A stretch of DNA of 64,000 nucleotides from Membranipora membranacea (taxonomy: Eukaryota > Bryozoa > Gymnolaemata > Cheilostomatida > Membraniporidae), in contig OU612075.1 in NCBI GenBank assembly GCA_914767715.1, forward strand, positions 7,686,001-7,750,000, in the 5' to 3' direction. The notes beneath the pieces are model-generated. The model was not told where the DNA came from, made no database searches, and worked only from the letters and a program-made list of their open reading frames with translations. Position numbers and translations under genes: made by a program. Shown here one piece after another: positions 52,501-61,100 of the stretch (position 1 is its first letter; every line of letters starts with the position of its first letter).

Positions 52501-53169
52501 TCTCCACCTGTCAAAATAAAGAGAAACAACCAATGAACACAAGCTTTCTTACAGATCTTCTGGAATTAGGTTGAATTGAAACATCATACAACAGTCATTG
52601 TTCAGACCGATGAGTTTAGAAGTCCATTTGTATTTTGTTATGAGCTTGTGTCTATTAGTATTACATTGCACCTGATTGGCTGATCTGCAGTATTAGATAT
52701 AATGTATTATAATTATCTTCCATTTAGAATAGGCTAAATTATTGATCAGTGTGGGGAGTCAAAACAGTTTATGGTTATCAAGCTTGCAACAAAGCGGGTT
52801 ATTCGACCATTTGCGATACACTTCTGGCTAACATCAGTTCTCTTGAGTAGTCTTTAACTTGTAAATTAGAGATACGAAATGCAGTGAATAGTTTTCCAAT
52901 TCGAAAACAGTTCGATGATGCTAATGAGAGCATCAATATTATCAGAAGAGGATTGTTATGTCTGGTATTATTACTTTAGAAAAACCTTTAAATCAAGAGA
53001 ATATTTTCATTAATTATCGCAACTAATACAAATTATTTTACTAGGTAGACGAAAATGAATGAACTGATTCTAATAAAATAACTGTGCTTCTACTGACACC
53101 ATAAACATTTAAATACTTGTAAATATATGCTTAAGTACTATGTTTAAGTTTATGACTGACACTTACCAT
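9424..53169 (-). CDS. Giant multidomain transmembrane receptor: LRR - EGF-like - SRCR - EGF-like - MAM - EGF - TM (about 65 coding exons)
   Basis: Joining exons at canonical splice sites gives about 3,417 codons. Order with rough residue positions: signal peptide and two capped LRR blocks (1-773); thrombospondin-type EGF-like modules (774-1242); SRCR-like modules (1243-1845); a second EGF-like series (1846-2671); one MAM domain (2672-2859); classical EGF repeats (2860-3257); juxtamembrane stalk, one helix ([22 protein letters not shown], about 3303-3325) and a tail of about 92 residues. The exon lists are in the separate block entries. The ATG at 53167-53169 is the last codon of a mostly untranslated first exon; a second in-frame ATG is at 52501. 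All introns are GT-AG and in phase except the one ending near 42227. The product should sit at the cell surface as an adhesion, scavenger or recognition receptor; that role is inferred from modules. I know no named protein with this combination. Confidence 0.85.
10849..14344 (-). CDS. Classical EGF repeats of the giant receptor (exons 56-62)
   Basis: Exons: 14153-14344, 13337-13567, 12763-12912, 12221-12356, 11716-11951, 11200-11304, 10849-10992. About ten EGF units with standard six-cysteine spacing, such as [51 protein letters not shown] and [12 protein letters not shown]. Several carry calcium-binding starts (DVNECE, NINECT, EVDECQ, DIAECD). Units are split so that an exon usually ends inside the last loop of one EGF and starts the next. 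The block is Notch/crumbs-like in style and forms the membrane-proximal rod. Confidence 0.85.
11115..11190. repeat. CATATTG heptamer repeat
   Basis: Imperfect heptamers ending four bases before the donor of exon 61 (11194-11199). Confidence 0.75.
14672..17001 (-). CDS. MAM domain of the giant receptor (exons 52-55)
   Basis: Exons: 16834-17001, 16166-16310, 15089-15200, 14672-14810. The sequence starts [10 protein letters not shown] and HDWYREVG, continues with [19 protein letters not shown], then [17 protein letters not shown], and closes with [10 protein letters not shown] and [11 protein letters not shown] before a Cys. This is the order of conserved blocks in MAM domains (CDFE...C.W...DW.R, DHT..G.Y, L.F.Y.M.G...G.L.V, F.A.......IAIDDI). 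MAM domains mediate adhesion or dimerisation in receptor phosphatases, meprins and neuropilins. Phase 1 at entry and exit makes the block a movable unit. The intron between exons 53 and 54 is almost wholly transposon-derived. Confidence 0.8.
15382..15638. mobile_element. MITE family A, copy 1
   Basis: A 257-bp element with near-perfect terminal inverted repeats of about 21 bp (GGGGGTCTTTCAATTAGAAA at the left; its complement with one mismatch at the right). It has inner inverted motifs around GAGTGAGCGAT. No coding capacity. It lies in the intron between MAM exons 53 and 54. Confidence 0.8.
15825..16159. mobile_element. MITE family B, diverged copy 2, abutting a splice donor
   Basis: Its left end (ACCATATGCAACTTAAG, then TGTTACGACGTTGAATAAAA) and right end (CCCACAATTAAGTGTCTCAC, then ATATAGTGTCCTGT) align with the matching parts of copy 1. 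The right end stops beside the donor of exon 53 (GTAAGT at 16165-16160). Confidence 0.55.
16318..16448. repeat. Imperfect ACAATATACAC/ACAGTATACAC array
   Basis: 9-10 bp units, beginning about 8 bp beyond exon 53 on its acceptor side (exon ends at 16310), so it includes the place where the polypyrimidine tract and branch point should be. Confidence 0.8.
17346..25383 (-). CDS. Second EGF-like cysteine-rich block of the giant receptor (exons 38-51)
   Basis: Exons: 25132-25383, 24669-24739, 24095-24266, 23591-23734, 22868-23052, 22132-22295, 21559-21755, 20966-21103, 20354-20518, 19902-20090, 19128-19259, 18561-18755, 18074-18259, 17346-17495. The modules follow the form DIDxC..PC...C.DLPPP...C..C..GY...C. 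The motif C(T/E/V)DLPxP is shared by at least seven exons and marks a lineage-specific EGF-like variant; several end CPxGMxGxGxxxxGC. Nearly all exons from 20966 down to 17346 are phase 1-1 and hold one module each. The motifs repeat so closely that local tandem exon duplication is the likely origin. Confidence 0.82.
17870..18053. mobile_element. MITE-like family C, copy 1
   Basis: Inverted ends built on CATGT..TATCTCTGATC; inner blocks AGTCAATTTAG, GGTCATCACACC and GATGGTACT..TGCTAAGTGAATTA recur in the other two copies. Non-coding, intronic, just upstream (in + coordinates) of exon 50. Confidence 0.65.
19008..19095. repeat. GCATAATGCATA repeat
   Basis: Imperfect 8-9 bp units, about 27 bp from the donor of exon 48 (19122-19127). 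Confidence 0.75.
19688..19798. repeat. Tandem array TGTGGTCACAA then TTTGTCACGAT
   Basis: Two successive blocks of 11-12 bp units, intronic between exons 47 and 48. Confidence 0.85.
21210..21350. repeat. AACAAATAAT-type imperfect tandem repeat
   Basis: A 9-10 bp A/T-rich repeat, with a second block of the same kind at 21460-21525 beside the donor of exon 44 (21553-21558). Confidence 0.8.
25733..25981. repeat. 10/20-bp minisatellite (TGATTAGACT/TGAAAAGACT)
   Basis: About 25 decamers alternating mainly between two variants. The array ends four bases from the donor of receptor exon 37 (25985-25990). Confidence 0.95.
25991..34024 (-). CDS. SRCR-like block of the giant receptor (exons 27-37)
   Basis: Exons: 33842-34024, 33176-33376, 31192-31370, 30371-30521, 29595-29815, 29150-29272, 28437-28585, 27914-28081, 27314-27408, 26600-26861, 25991-26205. 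About five SRCR-like modules can be read. Exons 27-28 ([14 protein letters not shown]... then [11 protein letters not shown]...MHCDWSEF...YIVCG) and 36-37 ([15 protein letters not shown]...[11 protein letters not shown]...LMDCERE...LSVRCYE) are clearest. Exons 33-35 ([16 protein letters not shown]...VACRNAGY...[15 protein letters not shown]...LIVTC) are typical too. Exons 31-32 are diverged and 29-30 very weak. Exon 37 ends with one EGF-like module ([12 protein letters not shown]). SRCR modules in other animals bind polyanionic or microbial ligands; that use here is inference. Confidence 0.78.
28829..29068. repeat. 12-bp tandem array (ATACATATTCAT)
   Basis: About 20 units, intronic between exons 32 and 33. 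Because the unit length is a multiple of three and lacks stops, it is open in several frames; those frames are not genes. Confidence 0.95.
31497..32477 (+). CDS. Nested opposite-strand gene, Ser/Thr/acid-rich protein with C-terminal cysteine cluster (two exons)
   Basis: Exon 1 is 31497-32055 and exon 2 is 32425-32477, joined across a GT-AG intron (donor GTAGGT, acceptor TTTCAG) in phase 1; the product is about 203 aa. The start is the ATG in TCTGCAATGTC at 31497. The protein is rich in Ser, Thr, Asp and Glu. It has a predicted helical middle ([22 protein letters not shown]) and an exon-2 end [16 protein letters not shown], whose Cys cluster followed by Arg/Lys looks like a palmitoylated membrane anchor. 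There is no signal peptide. It lies wholly in the intron of the giant receptor between 31370 and 33176, on the other strand. A plus-strand AATAAA is at 33073-33078. I do not recognise the family. Confidence 0.6.
33073..33078 (+). terminator. Possible polyadenylation signal of the nested gene
   Basis: AATAAA about 600 nt after the nested gene's stop codon and before the next receptor exon on the opposite strand (33176). It is the only canonical hexamer I saw in that stretch. Confidence 0.35.
34304..39607 (-). CDS. Thrombospondin-type EGF-like block of the giant receptor (exons 18-26)
   Basis: Exons: 39458-39607, 38927-39079, 37917-38084, 37160-37267, 36619-36770, 35900-36070, 35297-35411, 34691-34921, 34304-34462. 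Each module has the pattern C-x-PCF...C...C.PCP.G..G.G..C, for example [27 protein letters not shown] and [15 protein letters not shown]. This is the spacing of EGF-like modules in thrombospondin/COMP. One complete DIDEC sequence in exon 25 suggests a calcium-binding EGF. Most exons are phase 1-1, so single modules can be skipped or duplicated without a frameshift. They act as a cysteine-bonded spacer between the LRRs and the SRCR modules. Confidence 0.82.
35525..35852. repeat. Pair of related intronic repeats
   Basis: Segments about 35525-35602 and 35765-35852 share GGTGGGAGTCT, a TATAA/AATAAGGG block and TGTAGCC(C/T)CAA in the same order, so they are diverged copies of one sequence. Confidence 0.6.
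37303..37492. mobile_element. MITE family A, copy 2 (inverted relative to copy 1)
   Basis: Ends GGAGGTCTTTCAGTTAGAAA and TTTCTAATTGAGAGACCCC match the ends of copy 1. Inner blocks such as ATCACTCACTTGG and TATATAGTTCCATCAA match copy 1 in reverse complement. It lies in the intron between exons 20 and 21 of the receptor gene. Confidence 0.75.
38555..38640 (-). mobile_element. tRNA-like SINE fragment
   Basis: The minus strand contains GGTGTAGTGGTTAGGATTCG and GTTGCGGGTTAGAATCTCGG, resembling A and B boxes. It abuts the 10-bp minisatellite that follows. Confidence 0.45.
38645..38885. repeat. 10-bp minisatellite (TGCCTGCAAC / TGCTTGCAAC)
   Basis: Two adjoining blocks of related decamers with an ATTGATTGCAA interruption at about 38767-38785. 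It is close to the donor of exon 19 (38921-38926). Confidence 0.95.
39895..40035. repeat. Imperfect CATCAGGATTC/CATCAGGTTTC repeat
   Basis: Diverged 10-20 bp units, ending close to the donor of exon 17 (40049-40054). Confidence 0.7.
40055..52507 (-). CDS. LRR ectodomain block of the giant receptor (exons 2-17)
   Basis: Exons: 52293-52507, 50707-50871, 50168-50245, 49619-49699, 49167-49241, 48454-48537, 47166-47351, 46479-46691, 45780-45866, 45189-45306, 44551-44738, 43774-43906, 43323-43417, 42022-42227, 40960-41167, 40055-40239. Exon 2 has a signal peptide ([18 protein letters not shown]) and a cysteine-rich cap (CGPCEC). LRR units follow, for example [56 protein letters not shown] and [10 protein letters not shown]. 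Most repeats begin with a phase-2 intron inside the LxLxxN motif. Exon 11 (NPYSCYCGF...C) is a C-terminal cap and exon 12 (CNATDICDF...[11 protein letters not shown]) an N-terminal cap, so there are two LRR blocks; exon 17 ([13 protein letters not shown]...C...C) closes the second. The layout recalls Slit/Toll-type ectodomains, but no TIR domain follows. Confidence 0.85.
40262..40440. mobile_element. MITE-like family C, copy 2
   Basis: Shares ATCAAGACTAC, GTATCTCTGATCG, AAGTCAATTTAGCACGAGTA, GTCGTCACACCAGATTCCTT and GCTAAGTGAATTATTTCACT with copy 1 in the same orientation. It lies in the intron between exons 16 and 17. Confidence 0.65.
41206..41372. repeat. 12-bp tandem array (GGGGTCAGAGTC)
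   Basis: About 13 units, near the acceptor of exon 16 (exon ends at 41167). Confidence 0.9.
42966..43258. repeat. Imperfect CCCAGACCCAA array
   Basis: Higher-order mixture of CCCAGACCCAACCC and related 6-13 bp units, in the intron whose 3' splice site is anomalous (exon 14 to 15). Confidence 0.85.
43645..43759. repeat. (CAA)n with AATACAACAAC higher-order units
   Basis: Trinucleotide array ending about 8 bp from the donor of exon 13 (43768-43773). Confidence 0.9.
45432..45625 (-). mobile_element. tRNA-derived SINE-like repeat, copy 2
   Basis: Shares with the copy at 61371-61570 the blocks GGAGACTGAGAAATAA-like, TGCTCTCAGTTTGCAGGCAG-like and, at the tRNA end, GCGGGATTCGAACCC. Intronic. Confidence 0.65.
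47410..47582. mobile_element. MITE-like family C, copy 3 (inverted, diverged)
   Basis: Carries TATCTCTGATCGG, TTCACTTAGCATGAGTACCA and TCACAGATACGCATGATA, the reverse complement of the blocks in copies 1 and 2, plus an unmatched middle. It lies just past exon 8 of the receptor. Confidence 0.5.
48719..49022. mobile_element. MITE family B, copy 1
   Basis: A 304-bp element bounded by about 31-bp inverted repeats with a single mismatch; both start ACTTAATAATAAACCTAGAC and continue into AGG(G/A)CACTATA. It contains no ORF. It lies in the intron between LRR exons 6 and 7. Confidence 0.85.
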
Positions 53170-53235
53170 AGCTGTAGGTGAGCGGATCTTTTCCAGCTCC
53201 GTTCAAAATTCTACACTCTTCACACACTACCATGT
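53167..53235 (-). promoter_or_regulatory. 5' exon of the giant receptor gene with exon-end start codon
   Basis: A minus-strand segment ends CAGCTATG directly before a strong donor GTAAGT (53161-53166). Splicing to the acceptor at 52508-52510 puts this ATG in frame with GTG GAG ATG and the signal peptide. The exon start and promoter are not determined; no TATA box was recognised upstream. Confidence 0.5.
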
Positions 53236-54614
53236 ACTTTACCTACACTGACATACAACAGGCTTGGCAAGAACCTGCACACCAACTAAACGTGTGGCAC
53301 ATCGCTGTAATAAAGCTTAGTATCCAAAACCCAATGAATAATGATGCTATTCAGAGAAAGCACAGATATTAAGTATTGTATTTTAATCGTCCAGCTTACA
53401 AAGTAGTTGAGTCACGTTTAGAGCAGGATGGGAAAGCTTACAGGCTTTCAAAACAACTCTGGGTGAATTTGGGGATAGCTAAGGCTTATGAAATAACAAC
53501 TTAAGGCAGAATCTTTCCGCAAAATCGATGGTAATACTGCAAACTTTGTATATTTGTTGCTTATAATGTCCCCCAAAAAGTGCTAAGGTTGTTTTTAACA
53601 TGATGGTAAATTAGAACTAGTGCATAGTTCATACATTTTATTTGGCATTGCATATGTATATGCTAGACATTGTTTCCATACAGTATTTTTAAGCAAAAAT
53701 CAGAATATATATGGCTGTAACATATCGTTATCACTGAGCGTTGATTGATTCATTACATTTCTGTAAACTCAGATCAAAAAGGAGGATTTTAAAATAGCAT
53801 TCATCATAGATTACAGAGCCTACAGTAATACAGTTGAATTAACTGGGGTAGCTATTATAGCAGTAAAAAACCGCTTGGCGTCAAAAGAATAAAGAGCAAA
53901 CTTATCCGTGTCAAAATATTATACTTATAACTTACATACGTTATATCACATAATATATTGGGTCGTAATTATCAGTTTTATATTTTTGATCAAATGCATG
54001 TTACAAAGTACCACACCTTATTGATGTTTATGAAAAAATTGAGTTCAAGATGGTTGAACGATTGCAGGGTTCTAGCAAGACCCGATGATGATACCCAACG
54101 GAATTACTGTGTCCAAGTATGTGGTAATAAATTCACATAAAGAAGGTTAGTCATAGTCAGATCAAGGAGTCTTCAACTCCTTGGTCAGATCTGATATCAA
54201 TTTTAAACAAAACTTTGGTTCAAAATCCATGGTTTTAATTATTTTTCATAAAACCTCAATTGTATAATTATTGTAATTTCTCCCTCAAATTTATCACCTA
54301 TCTCCCACAAAACCGAATAACTACAATGTATTTGTATACCTGCGTTGAATTAAATGCAATAAATAAATAAAGATGAAATGTGACGAGATAGTATAGAAAA
54401 AGTGATAATCATTCCAGTACAAAAGTTTTTCAGTAGATTTTCAGTAGATTCTCAATTTGCAGGAGAAGTCTGATATATTTTACCAACCAAATTGGTTCTT
54501 GTTAATTGGCGATGGAACCTCATTATTGCAGCATTAGTCAGCAGTCAAAGACACATAATTTGGAAATGGTGAATAAAGTGAGTGCGCAGTGTGTAGATCT
54601 CAGTCTAGAGTTGA
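53236..54614. other. Intergenic region between the PAN-domain gene and the giant receptor gene
   Basis: About 1.4 kb without supportable exons. It should hold the promoter of the receptor gene and the 3' UTR of terminal cassette B. No repeat family from elsewhere in the window was recognised here. Confidence 0.45.
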
Positions 54615-55189
54615 TTAAGAGAAACTCATTCTGATTATGAGTACTCCAAAGTGCTCTCCTGTAAACAAAAGGAAGACACTTTAAGACCAGTCACAGATCA
54701 AGTCTTCACATTTTAAAGAGTTGAGCAAGTCTTTGATTAGTTGACTAAATGAGTTATATGCCTCATATTTAAGACTTTTTGTAGGCCTTTTCATGGAGAC
54801 ATTTTAAGAAGAATAAAGGAAATAAATCAGTTCTACAGCTAATTAAATACGTGAATGTTGCACAACTATTTTCCTGTACAACAGAGCTAGAGACGTGATT
54901 CTTATGCGAAAGTCTTGAAAATATTTGTTAGTATGCTTAAATATATTTTCTCAGCTCTTGTCTCATCAATCTATACTAGGATATCAACATTTAAAGATAC
55001 TTCTATAACTCACGTGAGTTGTGCCAGTTAACATAACTTGTGCCACTAGCATACAGAAACATAGGCACAGTTCCTGTGTAGTCCCATTCATTACATCCAT
55101 AGTCGACTGTGGAGGATATTGCTATCCATCCTGCATCGTTCGCACAACCACCATGGTTGCGACTTATGTAGAACGTCCTGCCAGATGTT
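54615..55189 (-). CDS. Terminal exon cassette B of the PAN-domain gene (duplicate of A)
   Basis: Two exons: 55014-55189 (176 nt, same phases as in cassette A; GRTFYISRNHGGCANDAGW...GTVPMFLYASGTSYVNW) and a coding end at 54615-54658 (44 nt; REHFGVLIIRMSFS then TAA). The exon lengths are identical to cassette A and about two thirds of the residues match. Differences are clustered in the loop positions (TVDS/ANDA, SGCTA/YGCNE, SNHI/TSYV). No duplicate of the five upstream exons was found between the cassettes, so B has no obvious separate 5' half. Confidence 0.72.
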
Positions 55190-58100
55190 CTAAAAAAGTA
55201 AAAAGAATATCCACGATTGATTCGCTAGCGTTGATTGGTTGCCTTTGTTATATACTCCCATCAAAATTTCTTACTTGAATTGTAGCCTTCTGATAATGGC
55301 GCCGAACAACCCATTTTTAGTAGAGTTGAGCGGAGCAACAGGAGTGTGGCTTGTCGGTTTTAAGGTCAGCTTATAGATTGTCAGTAATATCTTGTCTAGT
55401 TATTAAGGACTTTTAGGAAAGTTTTCACTGCCCAATGTCTGATTTTGTCTAAGAAACTAACTAGTGGAAACAGTGGGACAAATGGTAAGAGAATTTCAGA
55501 CAACCACCACCATTTCTGTGTCATGGCTTCTTATTAAGAGGCGGTACCTTTGGTTGACGTGAGGGCATTGAGCTGTTTTTGCGTATTAGGTAGATTCATT
55601 CAGAATCCTACCTGCTTCAACCACTAGTTGTGCACCCTAGCAATCCTCGACAAAAGTTTGTCTCTTAGACATCCCAGATATTTGTGCACAATCCCCTTGA
55701 CATTTTCAAGCTAGGACTTGTAGACCATTTGACATGCACATTTGATGATGATCAGCCTAGGTTTTGGCCACAATTAAAAAGACATGGCTTCTGAAAATGC
55801 CAAGCAAAACAAAACCCTACTTGCCAAGTCGTCTGTATGCTATGTGTTGCTGCTTATACCTGTTTACAGCACCACTAGTGTCATGCTTGTCCGAGATTAT
55901 GCCCCAACAGTCTACCATTACCAAATAAAAGCATGGTTGGTCTACCTCATTGTAGGAATAAGGTAACTAATCTGATTGCTGCTTCAGGTAGATACCAGTT
56001 GGCTCTACATCATACATTTATAGAAGTCAGTTTTTTTCAAAACTATTTTGTTGCTACGTCCTCATATCTAATAAAAAAATAAGCGCTGCCTCCACATGAG
56101 CCCGAGGCTATTCCTTACACAGGATGAGTCGGACGTCTGAGTAATGGCACCTATACCAAAGAGCATAATTACTACAATTTGGCTGGCAAATTCTGGAATA
56201 TGGACGCTATTAGTTCACTTCATTGAGTGTTTTATAATGTGTTAACACCAACTCGCATTGCAGCCGTCTGAGTATTTAGACTAGATCATTATAAGCTTTA
56301 ATATAGTAAAAGAAAGTGTCCAGAGGGCAGTCGGGAAGGGGGTGGGGCAAGAGGGAGGCTCAGACTAGTGTTGCATATAAATTGGCGTGTCTCTTGTTTC
56401 TCTCGCAATACTGGATGCTCTTGTATTAAGCCATCAATAACATAAACAGTTGTATCTAGAGCTTTAAAGTCTGTGAACTGGGTCTGACAGCTCGAGTCTT
56501 TATTTAAATTACTATATTATATACAGAAATCCTAAATGTTAAAACAATTGATTGATGATCGTGCCATATTAAAACCAAAATTCACAAATTGTATATACCG
56601 GTATGCTGGTTATTATGAAAGAAAGAAAATAGGAGTTGTCCTAAATAAATAAACGCAATCTGAGTATGGTGATTTAGCTCTTCAGTGATTTCAAACTTAA
56701 GCATATAAAAATACTACAAGCTGTAGCTTGCGCACTATAATTTCAGATTATATAAACGTGAATCCAAAAGCGTCAAGATTTGAAAAAAATTGTAGCACAA
56801 TTGTATGGTCTCTGTAAAGGTCAGCAGGGTTCCAATTCCAGTGCACCTAGCTGAAGCTCATCTTTATGATCAACACTCCAAAGTGAGCTCCTACAAAATA
56901 TAACAACAGTCATTGATGACTGACAAACAACACTAAGGTAGGTGATAGAAGTAAGAGAAATATATTGTGGGTAAGCAAACCTTCTTCATAAAACTCAAGG
57001 ACAGAGAATGGATTGCCTTATATGGGATGGTCTACCAGGGCATGATATGCGAGTTAGGAAAGCACAGAAAACAAGGCCACCAGTCAACTTAGTGACAAAT
57101 TGCTTTTTTGGCCGAACTCTTGAAAGGTTGCAATGATTTGGCAATTATGATCTATGATATGATATGATATAAAAAGCGATGTCTTTGTTGTACACTGTAG
57201 TGACTAGTGAGAGTTCTCTACTACAACTTGAAGATTTGATAGTTGTGTATCTAAGAAATAAAGTGAAAGTGTTTATTCGGTTGTGTAAATATTGAATACC
57301 GCTGTATTTCAGAGACCTTGTCGAACCACAAGCTATGGTACCTGAATATGTCGTCAGGAGCAAAAGAAGGGCATGCTGCCATGTTTTAAAACAGAGAACA
57401 ATGGGAATTTGTATTGTTATGACGAGGAGAGTGTGTGGGTATTTTGTATACATCAACCTAGATCAACTTTAATCCAATTGCCTACATACCAGTTGCACAT
57501 TTCCAGTGCAGGGGAGCAACTCCTAAGGCAGGCAAATGGACCAAAATTGGTCTAGCATCAACACTAGTTTATTACTGTAACTAGTACAGGAGGAAACTTA
57601 TCCCACCCTGAATCATCACAAAACTACTTACGAGACTGACTCCAATTTATATGATTTGAGCCGGATGCATACAGAAACATAGGCACAGTTCCGCTGTGGT
57701 CCCATGCGGTGCATCCAGAGTTGACGGTGGCGGATATTTCTATCCATCCAGAATCAACTGTACAGCCTCCATGGTTGTGGCTGATGTAAAATGTCCTGCC
57801 TGATGACCTGCAAAACATTTTAGGGGACGGTTGAACTAAAAGTCTTATTAAAGTTATTGCGACGAAATCAGGTTTTCGGTATCATTCTTTAGTCCTCAGT
57901 CTAACTTAGTAAACTGCTATAAGGTTTATTACCTGCATGTGGCCGAGTTTCAACTGATTTTCACTCGAAGATGTGTGTGGAAGGTACTAAAAAGGTACTA
58001 TTTTGGATATATTCTCATGAAAATAGACCTTTTTAGTACCTTCCGATCTCAACTTTGATTCCTTCACAATCACATTAAAATTAAAATCTGTTCACACGAT

Positions 58101-61100
58101 CATTATGTCTAAGGAAAAGGATTCTTTTCTTGATATTCTTATATTTTTGCCTCGAAAAGTGCAAAGGCTAGTATTCAGTATTGTTAGTGCTTAAACTTAT
58201 GTTAGCAAACAACCTCATCACAATTCACACAGGTCAGTATCACTCAAGAAATAATTAATAATAAATACTCACAGATATTTGACGAAAATGAAATATCGCA
58301 GCATGAGAGGGTAGTCAGTGAGCTTGAGCCATCACACCAAATAAGCAGAGCAATGTATCTTTTAATTCACCAACGCCATTTGAAGATAGGTGTGTTTAGT
58401 GAGGAACATTGACAAGCTCAACTGATTAAGATGTGCATTCACTCTCACAGAACATAATGGTTATTACGCGAAAAAAAAGTATTTAATGCTTGAAACTGGA
58501 AGCATGACTCAAAGCAAAACCTGGGCAGTATCGATTTTCGAGTCATGTTAACATATTGAAACTTCAGAAGATGCATGTCTTTATGACCAAGCAAGACTTT
58601 GGTTGATACTGGGAGCAGCAAATAGGGCTCTAGCAGATTTAATCGTTTATTCTGCCAAATCTTTAGCCATTCTATCAATTTTTTTGCAGGTTAAGGCACG
58701 CCTGTAGCCAAAGTATACAGCAGCCAGCGGGCTGCAGTTAGATTTTAACCAAGGCCCTTCAAAAGTTAGTGCAATTGCAAACACAAGCCACTTTGTGGAA
58801 CTAAAATAAATTCACCCAAGGAAGCACACACTCAAAAAACGTGCCAGATCCTGTTTCAATTTGTACATGATGCTATTTAGTTAGCAATTCATGATTTAGT
58901 AGCACTTGACATTTCGTATTATCACCAGTGATTATTCAATGTTTATAGCTATAGTAGCGCCTCCCCATATTTAGTATCATATTGAAGGTTTGAATAGCCT
59001 ATGGACACAGTTGAAACCCTTAGCTTTACTAAAACGAAAACTTTTCTCAACCACTAGCAATTATCCCCTCATTATCTGTATATGTTAAAGAGCGATAATG
59101 AGGGGCCAACAAGAAAAGTTGAGAAAAGTTTTCCTTTCATTAAAGCTAATGGTTTCACCTGGGGGACCAACAACTCCCAGAAGTCAGTGGACTGCAGTGG
59201 GATTCGAACCCACGACCTTCAACACTTGCATGCTGAAGGTCTGGCGCTCTAACCACTGAGCCATCTCCTACTCCTAAAACTATGTCCACAGGCTATTCAA
59301 AAGGTTGCTATGGTACTCTTAATTAGACTGAGACCTTCAATATGATACTATAGCTTGAATAAATGATATAAACTCACCCCATTGACCAGTGGTTGTGAGT
59401 AACGCTGCTGTGTAAATCACTATAGGAGGACGACTCAAATCTACCAGATGCGAACCAATCAGTTGCGGTGCTGCCGTCAGCATTATACTCAATGTACTTA
59501 AGGAACGTTCCGCTCGAGGAGTACATCTCTAGTCGAATCTATGCAATGAAATGAGCAATCGAGAAAATTTCAACTTTCGTGATAAACACTTACTTTCATA
59601 TCATACTGACAATCTATCATACAAAGTTTCTATTACTCATAATTCTTTACCATTACATTTGAGAACTAAAGAGAGGTTCAGCTTATTTAGAACATTGCTA
59701 TTCAACCATATGTTATCAACTTGATCAACACCGTCTATGATGTTCTATTTTCTTTCAGCCTTTATTTGTTCCTATTTTTATTAGGCACTGAGTGCAAAAT
59801 ATTTCTAATGAGATGACTTTGTTTGCCATTAAAAATATTCATGTTAGCAACTAGTGTAAGGAATTGCAGTCCCGAAATCCCTTGAAAATAAGGTAAACTT
59901 TGATAGAACTATTTCCATTTTCTGAACTTCTAAAGGAAAATTATGAGATGTATTCTTTTGAGGTGAGCACTACAGAGTGATGCGGACCAGGTTTTACTTA
60001 ACTTGAAAACAGCAGACATCTTTGACTTGAATTCCCAAGAAAAAACAGCAGTTTGACCTAACCTCTCTTTTAGAATTTGAGTCTGGAAGGTTATGTGAAA
60101 ATTGTTAACAGCAATAGAACCAGGTCTATGTTAGCCTATTTAAGTTCAGAGTGCCAATGTATTTCCATTTATAAGGTCACTACCCTCTAGTTACTACACA
60201 TTGGTCACTGGTCACTAATAACTAGTCATTAGTGACTAGTAAGTAGTGACAAGTCACTAGTCATCAGACTATGTTACTTCACTAACCTTGTTCTTTGAGG
60301 TCATGCTGCTCCAGTAGTCAATGATTTCAGCCTTCAGATAAGTGTGTGCTTGATAACCATTGGTGAACACCATATCGTTATAGTATGCATGGGAATGCCA
60401 GTTTCCTCCCTATATAAAAGAGTTCACAAATGAGGTTGATTTTTGTGGTTTTATTTGAATGTTTTTGGAGTTGTCCTCCCAAATAGAAGGGGAGGCAACT
60501 CAGTAACAACGTAATTTTGCTTGAAAGGTTGCTACCATAGAGTTATTGTATACTAACTCGATGGTTGCAACAGTTAGAATAGCTCTCAATTTGTTGATCA
60601 AATAAGTCTGCCAACATTCAAAAAAGAAAGAGTTAGGAGATGGGTCTGTGATCTATCTATGACAGGGTAATATAGTTTGGAGACAAACACAGTAGTTAGA
60701 AATATACACTATACGCCATTTTTTTATTTATAGTGTATTACTCACGGCAGTATAGGAATCATCTGGCACATTCCCTTGGTATTCTCTGTGTTTTGTCAGC
60801 AGTTTCCATTTTCCTGCGAAATGAGATCATAAATTTGAAAATCATCAAAACAAAAGATTCTCACGTAAAAATTAGCTTCTTGTCTAATGATCATGTCATA
60901 ATGTGTTCGACATACGATACCATGTAGTGAAACAAGAAATGAAAAATATCACACATTATGTTCATGCTTGAAGGGAAGGGACTATGATGGAAAATTTGAG
61001 ACACAAGGGATTCGATACTGCAATGGTGGAGAGAACTCCAGCTGTTATCCCATCAAATGAATGAGAGACAAGAGAAGCTGTCAGGGAATTCGAAACTGTT

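Noticed and set aside
59190-59275. Possible tRNA gene
   Set aside because: A- and B-box-like sequences are present but the acceptor stem and anticodon arm do not pair; it matches other SINE-like copies in the window.
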